Assembly: GCA_025963645.1 (NCBI GenBank)
Contig: JAOQAI010000009.1
Location: forward strand, 120,663-184,662
Source: Flaviaestuariibacter sp.
Lineage (GTDB): Bacteria > Bacteroidota > Bacteroidia > Chitinophagales > Chitinophagaceae
Reading direction: 5' to 3'
DNA length: 64,000 nucleotides
The position numbers were made by a program, and so were the translations under genes. This document shows, in pieces, positions 57,345-64,000 of the stretch. The notes below the pieces were generated by a model. That model had not been told where the DNA came from. It ran no database searches and saw only the letters and a list, made by a program, of their open reading frames with translations. How positions within the stretch are numbered: position 1 is the stretch's first letter; each line of letters opens with the position of its first letter.

Positions 57345-60101
57345 TTATATACTAAACGCCGTATCCACAATTTCTGTCTGCTCTTGTCCATGCACCTTGC
57401 TATATCCGCTTGCTGTTGACGCGGCCGCTTGACGACTGATAATTCCAAAATTGAGGCTCTTCAAATTCATTTGCAAGAAAGAAGCGGCGCCCATGTTCAG
57501 TGGTTCTTCCTGAACCCAGAACCAGGTAGCGCCAGCATATTTTTTAGAAAGGGCGTCCAGCTGTTTATGTGGCAGTGGATAGATCTGCTCTAACCGAATA
57601 ATTGCCACATCGTTTCTGCCGTCTTTTTGCTGCTTATCTGCCAGGTCGTAATACACCTTCCCGCTGCAGAATAACACTTTTTGTATGTTGGTGACATCAG
57701 TTACTAATGCATCATCGATCACTTCTTTAAAACCACCCATCGTAAACTCGCTCATCGGTGAATAAGCTGCTTGTAAACGCAGGTTTGCTTTTGGTGAGAA
57801 ATTGATCAAAGGCTTGCGGAAAGGCAACGCTAACTGACGACGCAACAAATGAAAGAAGTTTGCAGAAGTAGTCACATTCGTAACGATCATATTCAACTCG
57901 GCGCATAATTGCAGGAAGCGTTCCAGCCGTGCACTGCTATGTTCTGGTCCTTGTCCTTCGTAGCCATGTGGCAATAGCATCACCACGCCGTTCATGCGCT
58001 GCCATTTGGTTTCTGCAGAAGCAAGGAACTGGTCGATGATGATCTGGGCGCCATTGGCAAAATCGCCAAACTGGGCTTCCCAAATAACCAGTGACATTGG
58101 GTTTGCCAATGCGTAACCGTACTCAAAACCAAGTACACCGTATTCGCTAAGAAGCGAATTGTATATTTTAAAGCTTTGTTGCCCTTCTTGGAAACTATTT
58201 AGGCGGTTGTATTCTTTATTGGTGGCTTCATCGTAAATGACGGCATGACGATGGGAAAAAGTGCCGCGCTTTACGTCCTGCCCACTCATCCGAACGCCTT
58301 TGCCTTCCACTAAAAGACTTCCGTAGGCTAAGAGTTCACCCGTTGCCCAATCGATCTTTTGCTCGGCTTCAAACAGCTTTACCTTGTCTTGCAAAATCTT
58401 CTCTACTTTCCGCAAGGGCTTAAAGTCTTGCGGCCAGGTCATTAATCCTTTGAACAATTTCTGGAAAGCCTCTTCAGAAATCGACGTATTAGGCGAAGCC
58501 TCGAAATCTTCTTCCTTCGCCATGCGAAGGCTTTGCCAATCCAATTCCGGTTTTTGATAATTGTAAGGCAAGGGATGCTGCTTTACTTCATCAAGTCGCT
58601 CCTGTAGGTCGCCCCAAAATTTTTGCTCCATTTCCTTAGCCAAATTCTGCGCTTCCGCTTCTCCATTTTTTAATAAGAACTGCACATACTCTTCCCGTGG
58701 ATTAGCATGCTTATCAATCAGCGCATACAATTGCGGCTGTGTGAATTTCGGGTCGTCGCCTTCGTTATGACCGTGACGGCGATAGCAAACCATATCAATA
58801 AAAATATCGGAATTGAATTCCTGGCGGTAACGTGTCGCGATCTCCACGCATTTCACCACGGCTTCCGGATCGTCACCGTTCACATGAAACACGGGTGCTT
58901 GTACTGTGGAAGCTATCGAGGTACTATAATCAGAGCTGCGGGCATCATCAAAATCAGTGGTAAAACCGATCTGGTTATTGATCACAAAATGCATCGTACC
59001 GCCGGTGTAATAGCCTTTCAGCTTGCTCATTTGCAGGATCTCGTAAACGATACCCTGACCCGCCACCGACGCATCTCCGTGAATTAAAATGGGAAGCACC
59101 GAATCAAACTCCGAATCATAAAGCACATCGGCTTTTGCACGACAATAACCTAACACCACAGGATTCACCGCCTCTAAATGCGACGGGTTCGGCGTCAGCT
59201 TCACGTGCATTTTTTTGCCGTTAGCCGTATCCACTTCACCGCTAAATCCTAAATGATATTTCACATCGCCGCTACCCATCGTTTGATCCAGGATCGCCGT
59301 GCCTTCAAATTCAGAGAAGATCTGCTCGTAAGTTTTGCCCAAAATATTTGCCAGTACATTGAGACGGCCGCGATGCGCCATGCCAATTACGGTTTCTTTT
59401 ACACCGGAATCAGCCGCTACGGATAAAATGGCATCCAATGCAGCAATGGTCGTTTCGCCGCCTTCCAGCGAAAATCGCTTTTGCCCAATGTATTTTGTGT
59501 GAAGGAACTTTTCAAAAATGACGCCTTGGTTCAACTTCTCCAGGATGCGTTTCTTCTTTTCTAAAGGAATGGCCTGACTAAAGCTTCTTTCAATTTCCTG
59601 CTGCAGCCATTCTTGTTGTTTCGAGCTGACGATATAATCGTACTCAACACCCACATGATGGCAGTATACTTTTTGGAGGTGGTCAATGATATTTTGTAAT
59701 GTAGTGGGTCCTAAACCTATAAACTGACCGCCGGCAAAGGATTGCTGCAGGTCCGCATCCGTCAATCCAAAATATTTGATATCGAGATTAGCGCCGCGGT
59801 CTTTGCGTTGCCGGATAGGATTGGTTTTAGCCACCAAATGCCCTTTCTTCCGGTAAGCCAGAATCAGATAATAAACCGCGAATTCTTTGGTAAGACTGCC
59901 AGCATCTACGGGTTTTGAAGCAGTTGTAGTGCTGCTGTTAGCCTGTCCATTTCCGTTTGAGCCATTAGCAATAGCGAAATCGAAACCTTCGAAAAACTTA
60001 CGATAATCGGGATCTACACCCTCGGGGTTCTGAACAAAATCCTGGTATAAACTTTCAATATAGCTGGGATGAGAATGCGTAATAAATGAGAAATCCTTCA
60101 T
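57345..60101 (-). CDS. sucA: 2-oxoglutarate dehydrogenase E1 component
   Basis: Thiamine-diphosphate decarboxylase of the TCA-cycle complex. 918 residues: N-terminal SFITHSHPSYIESLYQDF near 4-21 (E2-binding helix), GVIFEKFLHTKYIGQKRFSL near 193-212, GMAHRGRLNVLANI near 242-255, HGDASVAGQGIVYE near 347-360 and FEYGYALANP near 664-673. Start ATG 60101 is preferred over the upstream in-frame codon, since a TATATTTG box at 60138-60131 lies 29 bases before it. The HEPN/MNT module and then sucB follow on the same strand. Confidence 0.96.
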   Translation of the reverse strand: MKDFSFITHSHPSYIESLYQDFVQNPEGVDPDYRKFFEGFDFAIANGSNGNGQANSSTTTASKPVDAGSLTKEFAVYYLILAYRKKGHLVAKTNPIRQRKDRGANLDIKYFGLTDADLQQSFAGGQFIGLGPTTLQNIIDHLQKVYCHHVGVEYDYIVSSKQQEWLQQEIERSFSQAIPLEKKKRILEKLNQGVIFEKFLHTKYIGQKRFSLEGGETTIAALDAILSVAADSGVKETVIGMAHRGRLNVLANILGKTYEQIFSEFEGTAILDQTMGSGDVKYHLGFSGEVDTANGKKMHVKLTPNPSHLEAVNPVVLGYCRAKADVLYDSEFDSVLPILIHGDASVAGQGIVYEILQMSKLKGYYTGGTMHFVINNQIGFTTDFDDARSSDYSTSIASTVQAPVFHVNGDDPEAVVKCVEIATRYRQEFNSDIFIDMVCYRRHGHNEGDDPKFTQPQLYALIDKHANPREEYVQFLLKNGEAEAQNLAKEMEQKFWGDLQERLDEVKQHPLPYNYQKPELDWQSLRMAKEEDFEASPNTSISEEAFQKLFKGLMTWPQDFKPLRKVEKILQDKVKLFEAEQKIDWATGELLAYGSLLVEGKGVRMSGQDVKRGTFSHRHAVIYDEATNKEYNRLNSFQEGQQSFKIYNSLLSEYGVLGFEYGYALANPMSLVIWEAQFGDFANGAQIIIDQFLASAETKWQRMNGVVMLLPHGYEGQGPEHSSARLERFLQLCAELNMIVTNVTTSANFFHLLRRQLALPFRKPLINFSPKANLRLQAAYSPMSEFTMGGFKEVIDDALVTDVTNIQKVLFCSGKVYYDLADKQQKDGRNDVAIIRLEQIYPLPHKQLDALSKKYAGATWFWVQEEPLNMGAASFLQMNLKSLNFGIISRQAAASTASGYSKVHGQEQTEIVDTAFSI

Positions 60102-60130
60102 GAAAAGGGATTTTGAAATTTTTGGGTACG

Positions 60131-60138
60131 CAAATATA
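60131..60138 (-). promoter_or_regulatory. -7 promoter box for sucA
   Basis: TATATTTG followed by CG on the minus strand, a perfect TAnnTTTG match 29 bases before the sucA ATG. Confidence 0.65.
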
Positions 60139-60276
60139 CCGGACTTTAAGCGTGGAATGAAGAAAGGAGGCAATTTTGTGGTGCCTGGACATTGGGCTTA
60201 ATTCTGATTTAGTAAGTTGTTTATCCGAAGTATCGATTTAGAATTCCATTCGGATTTATCTTGTTATTGCCATGTT

Positions 60277-60360
60277 GCCCACAGAGGGCTTCAGAGAAAT
60301 AACGAGAGCTACAGAGATTCTCTGCGGCACTCCTAATATTCTCCGTGGCTCTCGGTGGGC
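60277..60360. repeat. 84-bp palindromic element with CAGAG-type periodicity
   Basis: The two 42-base halves are imperfect reverse complements with little or no loop. The left arm opens GCCCACAGAGGGCTTCAGAG; the right arm read on the minus strand opens GCCCACCGAGAGCCACGGAG. Within each arm the motif (C/A)AGAG recurs about every 10 bases. It lies in the 275-base region between the sucA and rpsT promoters. Confidence 0.75.
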
Positions 60361-60381
60361 TTATCCCTCACTTAACAAAAA

Positions 60382-60409
60382 ATTCTCCATTAACCATTTT
60401 CAATTTTCA
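60382..60409. repeat. Heptanucleotide tract before the rpsT promoter
   Basis: ATTCTCC, ATTAACC, ATTTTCA, ATTTTCA, ending 11 bases before the -7 box of rpsT. Confidence 0.55.
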
Positions 60410-60420
60410 ACTATTTCCCC

Positions 60421-60428
60421 TACTTTTG
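60421..60428 (+). promoter_or_regulatory. -7 promoter box for rpsT
   Basis: TACTTTTG followed by CCCTCC, a perfect TAnnTTTG match 20 bases before the ATG. Confidence 0.6.
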
Positions 60429-60448
60429 CCCTCCGAAATTAAAAGAAC

Positions 60449-60706
60449 ATGGCTAATCATAAGGCAACAAAGAAAGATGTACGTCAGGCAACCAAGCGTC
60501 GTGAGCGCAATCGTTATTATGGCAAAACCACCCGTAACGCTATCCGCGATCTGAAAGCGGTGACTGATAAATCTGCTGCCGGCGAAAAAATCACTGACGT
60601 AGTTTCTATGATTGACCGTCTGGCAAAGCGTGGTGTTATTCATAAAAACAAAGCGAGCAACCTGAAGAGCAAATTGGCAAAGCGTGTGAACGCTCTAGTA
60701 GCATAA
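60449..60706 (+). CDS. rpsT: 30S ribosomal protein bS20
   Basis: 85 residues, MANHKATKKDVRQATKRRER then NRYYGKTTRNAIRDLKA, with the family's C-terminal KGVIHKNKASNLKSKLAK-type helix (here RGVIHKNKASNLKSKLAKRV). bS20 binds 16S rRNA early in assembly. Length and charge are typical. It has its own promoter and an intrinsic terminator at 60730-60757. Confidence 0.97.
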   Translation: MANHKATKKDVRQATKRRERNRYYGKTTRNAIRDLKAVTDKSAAGEKITDVVSMIDRLAKRGVIHKNKASNLKSKLAKRVNALVA

Positions 60707-60729
60707 TTCTTTCTTATATAAATTTTTGA

Positions 60730-60757
60730 AGCGTCTCTAATGAGGCGCTTTTTGTTT
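60730..60757 (+). terminator. Intrinsic terminator of rpsT
   Basis: Stem AGCGTCTC/GAGGCGCT (one G-T pair) with TAAT loop and a T-rich tail. Confidence 0.8.
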
Positions 60758-60780
60758 TCGGGCTGTCCCCGCTTTCCCTT

Positions 60781-60788
60781 TATCTTAG
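60781..60788 (+). promoter_or_regulatory. -7 promoter box abutting the M14 peptidase start
   Basis: TATCTTAG then CAGC then ATG; one mismatch to TAnnTTTG, 4 bases before the start codon. Confidence 0.45.
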
Positions 60789-60792
60789 CAGC

Positions 60793-62517
60793 ATGCGAAA
60801 ACTGCTTTTTTCCTTATCCCTTTTTTCTTGCCTATTTACCGCTGCGCAAAAGCATATCACACTTTTTGAAACCAGCGGTGGAACGGAATCGCCCACTTAT
60901 CCTGATGTCATCAAATGGTGGAAAGCACTGGACGCCGCCTATCCAACGGTAAAAATGCTGGAAATGGGTCCTACGGATGCAGGCTTTCCGCTGCACGTAG
61001 TTTTGGTGGCAGCAGACGGCAAGTTGGATATCAAAGCAGCAAAAGCAACTAAGAAAAATATCATCCTTGTTAATAATGGTATTCATCCAGGCGAGCCCGA
61101 TGGTATTGATGCCAGCATGTTATTGGTGCGGGATATCGTTCAGAATAAGTATAAACTTCCTTCCCATATCGTCTTGGCTTTTATTCCGGTTTATAATATC
61201 GGTGGCGCATTGAACCGTAGCAAGAATTACCGCATTGACCAAAACGGCCCGGTAGAAAAAGGTTTCCGCGGTAACAGCCAAAACTTTGACCTGAACCGGG
61301 ATTTTATTAAAGCCGATACTAAAGAGGCGCTTTCGTTTGCCCGTATTTTTCAAATGTTGGATCCTGATGTATTTGTAGATAACCATGTAAGCAATGGCGC
61401 CGACTACCAGCATGTAATGACTCTATTAACGTCACAACACAACCGTTTAGGTGGTGAAATGGGTAATTATTTGAATAAGGTATTTGAGCCAGCACTTTAT
61501 CCCTTAATGAAAGAGAAAGGCTTTGACCTGGTGCCTTATGTCAATCACTTTGCCGAAACACCGGACAGCGGCTGGCCACAGTATTGGGACAGTCCACGCT
61601 ATAGCAGCGGCTATGCCTCGCTTTTCAATACCTTTTCCTTTGTACCGGAAACCCACATGCTGAAGCCTTACAAAGATCGAGTGGCATCTACCCGGGCTTT
61701 AATGGAAAGCTTCGTTGAATTTACTGCATCACACGGAAAAGAAATGATTGCTCTTCGGGAAAAAACACGTCAGCAGCAGTCTATGCAAGCTGTTTTTCCT
61801 ATGCATTGGAAGCTTGATCGGAGCCAATTTATCGAGATCGATTTCAAAGGTTTTGAAGCTGGACATAAACCGAGCGAAATATCTGGCCTGCCGCGACTTT
61901 ACTATGACCGAAATAAGCCTTACCAAAAAAAGGTAAAGTTCTATAATACCTATAAAGATACTTTTTCGATAACTAAACCAAGCGCTTATATCATACCCCA
62001 GGGTTGGTGGAAAGTAATTGAACGATTAGAAGCCAATGGCATTCGGATGAGGCGCCTAGGTAAAGATTCAACAATTGAAGTAGAAGCTTACCGCATAGAT
62101 AACTACCAGTCCTCTGCACGGCCATACGAAGGACATCATTTGAACAATAACGTCAAAGTCACAAAGTCAGTTAAGAAGGTTTCATTTCGCAAGGGAGATT
62201 ATTTTATTCCGCTGAATCAGCCGGCTAATCGTTTCCTGATGGAGGTGTTGGAACCGCAGGGCGAAGACAGCTATTTCACCTGGAATTTCTTCGATCCGGT
62301 CTTAGGTCAAAAGGAAGGCTATTCTGATTATGTATATGAAGAGACTGCTTCCGTCTATCTAAAGCAAAACCCGGAATTGAAAACGAGATTAGAGCAGCGT
62401 AGAGCAGCTGATTCGGCTTTTGCAAAGAATGGTGCTGCGCAGCTGGATTTTATATTTAAAGCATCGCCTAATTACGAGACGGCGCACTTGCAATATCCAG
62501 TGTACCGTGTAAAGTAG
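60793..62517 (+). CDS. Secreted M14-family metallopeptidase
   Basis: 574 residues: signal peptide to about residue 18 (LFTAAQ), then an M14 zinc carboxypeptidase-like domain. The zinc-binding HPGEPDG lies near 98-104, NRSKNYRIDQNGP near 140-152 and FDLNRDFIKA near 164-173, with DNHVSNGADYQH near 196-207 giving the third ligand. ETHMLKPYKDR near 284-294 probably carries the catalytic Glu. The C-terminal 230 residues are an accessory region. It differs in layout from the 860-residue M14 enzyme at 37118. It ends one base before the convergent MFS gene. Confidence 0.87.
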   Translation: MRKLLFSLSLFSCLFTAAQKHITLFETSGGTESPTYPDVIKWWKALDAAYPTVKMLEMGPTDAGFPLHVVLVAADGKLDIKAAKATKKNIILVNNGIHPGEPDGIDASMLLVRDIVQNKYKLPSHIVLAFIPVYNIGGALNRSKNYRIDQNGPVEKGFRGNSQNFDLNRDFIKADTKEALSFARIFQMLDPDVFVDNHVSNGADYQHVMTLLTSQHNRLGGEMGNYLNKVFEPALYPLMKEKGFDLVPYVNHFAETPDSGWPQYWDSPRYSSGYASLFNTFSFVPETHMLKPYKDRVASTRALMESFVEFTASHGKEMIALREKTRQQQSMQAVFPMHWKLDRSQFIEIDFKGFEAGHKPSEISGLPRLYYDRNKPYQKKVKFYNTYKDTFSITKPSAYIIPQGWWKVIERLEANGIRMRRLGKDSTIEVEAYRIDNYQSSARPYEGHHLNNNVKVTKSVKKVSFRKGDYFIPLNQPANRFLMEVLEPQGEDSYFTWNFFDPVLGQKEGYSDYVYEETASVYLKQNPELKTRLEQRRAADSAFAKNGAAQLDFIFKASPNYETAHLQYPVYRVK

Positions 62518-63723
62518 TTATTTTAAATTCTGCTGTCGTGCCAATTTATAACCGATAAACAACATGCTAAAAACTACAAGGACGCTCAGGTATCCAACAA
62601 AATTATAGTTGTAGATTTTACCACCTTTATCACGATAGACGATCATACCGGCTATAATGGAAGCCATACCGGTAAATAATTGCTGGAAGCTCGAATTCAG
62701 ACTCATGAACCTGCCTCTTTCAACTGGATTTACTACGGTACTGATCATAGCTTGTGCAGGAATATTTCTTCCGGTAGAAAAGGTAAACCAAAACCCAAAT
62801 ACGGATAAAACGAGGTAAAAATTTATTTTGGGCATATTAGTGATAAAGAGAATAGGAATGAGCGAAAGCAATAAACAGATCATGAATACCCGGAACTTAC
62901 CATGTTTGTCTGCCATCTTCCCGATAAACGTAGAAGATAACAAGGCACAGGTACCTCCTACCATGTAAATCAGTGGCGTTTCGTCTTTAGTGAACCCCAC
63001 ATTGAACTCCATATAAGGATTGATAAAAGGGATTACTAGAAAATGTCCCAACATCAAGCCACCGGAAAGTAATAATGCCAGCCGCTGACCGCGATTATTA
63101 AACACCTCTTTGAATACTGCCATCACTTTTACCGGAACTCTATCTTCCACATTCTGAATATGAGCGGAAACACGTGGGAGGAACTTATTTAAAAATGGTA
63201 AAAGAAGTAATCCAAGCAAGCCAATAAAAATAAAAGGCGCATGCCAGCTCATTAGCTTGGCAAGATATAAGCTAAAAGGCACCCCAAATATGGAAGCCAA
63301 CGAGAACGCCATAAATACGGTGGCCATGGCTCGTCCCCTTTTTTCATACGGAAAAGTATCCGCGATTATGGATAATACCTGTGCCCCAATCAATCCGCCA
63401 AATAGTCCCGTCAATATTCGTGCAGCCATCAAAAGTCCTGCGCCGGGGGCAAAACCACAAGCAATGGTACCGACAATAAACCCCGTATATGCAAACAGCA
63501 ACACCTTCTTCCTATCAAATTGATCGACATAAAAAGAAGTAATAATGCCCGATACAAAAGCGGTTATGGGGTATGCAGCAACTATAAAACTGAAGTATTG
63601 TGCGCTGATATTAAAATGCGGCATCAGGAAGTTGCCTAATGGCATCATTATCATAAAGTCCAGGATGTGTGTGAAATTGACTGATGCCAAAAGCACTAAT
63701 AAGGTCCATTCTTTTCGGTTCAT
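62518..63723 (-). CDS. MFS transporter
   Basis: 401 residues with twelve predicted transmembrane helices. The cytoplasmic loop between helices 2 and 3 reads DQFDRKKVLLFAYTG, the typical MFS signature, and helix 4-5 has ARILTGLFGGLIGAQVLSII. It resembles drug/sugar efflux-type members (DHA1-like), such as AraJ or YdhP relatives, but the substrate is not determinable. The stop abuts the convergent M14 peptidase stop (no gap). It is preceded by the terminator of the rrn operon. Confidence 0.9.
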   Translation of the reverse strand: MNRKEWTLLVLLASVNFTHILDFMIMMPLGNFLMPHFNISAQYFSFIVAAYPITAFVSGIITSFYVDQFDRKKVLLFAYTGFIVGTIACGFAPGAGLLMAARILTGLFGGLIGAQVLSIIADTFPYEKRGRAMATVFMAFSLASIFGVPFSLYLAKLMSWHAPFIFIGLLGLLLLPFLNKFLPRVSAHIQNVEDRVPVKVMAVFKEVFNNRGQRLALLLSGGLMLGHFLVIPFINPYMEFNVGFTKDETPLIYMVGGTCALLSSTFIGKMADKHGKFRVFMICLLLSLIPILFITNMPKINFYLVLSVFGFWFTFSTGRNIPAQAMISTVVNPVERGRFMSLNSSFQQLFTGMASIIAGMIVYRDKGGKIYNYNFVGYLSVLVVFSMLFIGYKLARQQNLK

Positions 63724-63851
63724 AAGAAGTGCAAATGTCGGATACGATTACGAAGGTTAATAAGTCCTTCTTACATGCAAAGCCTCTTACGGGTAAGGAG
63801 GGTGCAAATGCGAGCAGCTCTTCTCATTTCCTTGTAGTGTATCCAACGGAA

Positions 63852-63881
63852 AAGCCCCTTCACGTTTCCGTTCCGGGGCTA
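63852..63881 (-). terminator. Intrinsic terminator downstream of 5S rRNA (second hairpin)
   Basis: On the minus strand AGCCCC (63880-63875), a 16-base loop, GGGGCT (63858-63853), then TTTTCC. Confidence 0.65.
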
Positions 63882-63889
63882 TAAAATGC

Positions 63890-63923
63890 AAACAGCCTGT
63901 TAGTGATCACTAACAGGCTGTTT
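63890..63923 (-). terminator. Intrinsic terminator directly after 5S rRNA (perfect palindrome)
   Basis: A fully self-complementary 34-base stretch with centre TGATCA and arms AAACAGCCTGTTAG/CTAACAGGCTGTTT, ending in a short T-run; it lies 8 bases after the 5S 3' end. Confidence 0.8.
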
Positions 63924-63931
63924 TAATAGAT

Positions 63932-64000
63932 ATGGCAGTTACCTACTCTCCCGCATTGTGGTGCAGTACCATTGGCCATGGCGGGCTTAACTTCTCTGTT
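63932..64000 (-). rRNA. rrf: 5S ribosomal RNA, 3' part, cut by the window edge
   Basis: Read on the minus strand the last 69 bases give AACAGAGAAGTTAAGCCCGC, then CCATGGCCAATGGTACTGC, and finish GGGAGAGTAGGTAACTGCCA plus TA. This is the conserved 3' half of bacterial 5S rRNA. The 5' half lies beyond base 64000. In most bacteria 5S closes a 16S-23S-5S operon, so the rest of the rRNA operon is expected to the right, transcribed toward this window. Confidence 0.93.

Noticed and set aside
1..64000. tRNA genes, insertion sequences, integrases or prophage genes
   Set aside because: None seen: no tRNA-like T-arm sequences, no transposase or integrase motifs in any frame examined.

Overview
The window looks like chromosome of a Bacteroidota bacterium, most likely of the Chitinophagaceae. 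The evidence is many TAnnTTTG-type -7 promoter boxes (the Bacteroidota sigma-ABfr signature), almost no Shine-Dalgarno sequences, several TTG starts, a subtilase with a type IX secretion C-terminal domain, a macroglobulin/TonB-plug surface protein, a futalosine-pathway menaquinone gene (mqnA), DPP-IV-type and M14 exopeptidases, and a near-complete kynurenine degradation cluster. The family assignment is inference; no 16S gene is in view.

Layout. 1-4.3 kb: mqnA (cut by the edge), purB, a Uma2-type nuclease, prfC. 4.6-11.8 kb: a small disordered protein, a degenerate 21-bp repeat array, lolA, a DUF6934 pair, ftsK, a DUF423 protein, aroK and a glutaryl-CoA dehydrogenase-like gene. 11.8-16.9 kb: CAP protein, lipoprotein, DPP-IV-like peptidase, pyrF. 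16.9-24.5 kb: a divergent kynurenine catabolic cluster. SDR, AMSDH, RidA, kynU and kmo are read leftward; haaO and acmsd are read rightward. Together they take kynurenine to 2-aminomuconate and on toward 2-oxoadipate/glutaryl-CoA, where the gcdH product could act. Its intercistronic gaps hold four copies of an inverted-repeat element, one of which carries a decayed GxxExxY gene. 24.5-36.7 kb: PaiB-like, mrp, a CarboxypepD_reg-like protein, queA, a macroglobulin/plug protein, lysC, a TPR/MORN protein, an Ldh-type dehydrogenase, ssb. 36.8-45.5 kb: a second small disordered protein, M14 peptidase, phoH, ppa, a half-size TSUP, an NlpC/P60 hydrolase, an ECF sigma/anti-sigma-like pair, a lipoprotein. 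45.5-49.6 kb: an accessory stretch with a 17-copy heptanucleotide array, an exactly phased 21-bp array and several small unknown proteins. 49.6-63.7 kb: mnmA, a lipoprotein with a duplicated insert, the T9SS subtilase, an RsmB-like methyltransferase, sucB and sucA separated by a HEPN/MNT module, rpsT, a second M14 peptidase, an MFS transporter. 63.9 kb to the edge: the 3' end of a 5S rRNA read leftward, so an rrn operon lies to the right.

The points most worth following up are repeat systems rather than genes. (1) A GAACGC-bounded inverted-repeat element occurs as three short copies and one copy that encloses a GxxExxY (PD-(D/E)XK) pseudogene, all in operon gaps. (2) Heptanucleotide tandem tracts of differing sequence sit in many intergenic regions, in one gene start and in frame inside kmo. 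(3) Two degenerate 21-bp-period arrays occur, one with 17 units and no register slip. A further pattern is a -7 box only 4-6 bases before the ATG at several genes, which predicts leaderless mRNAs. All calls were made by eye from the sequence; no database search was run.
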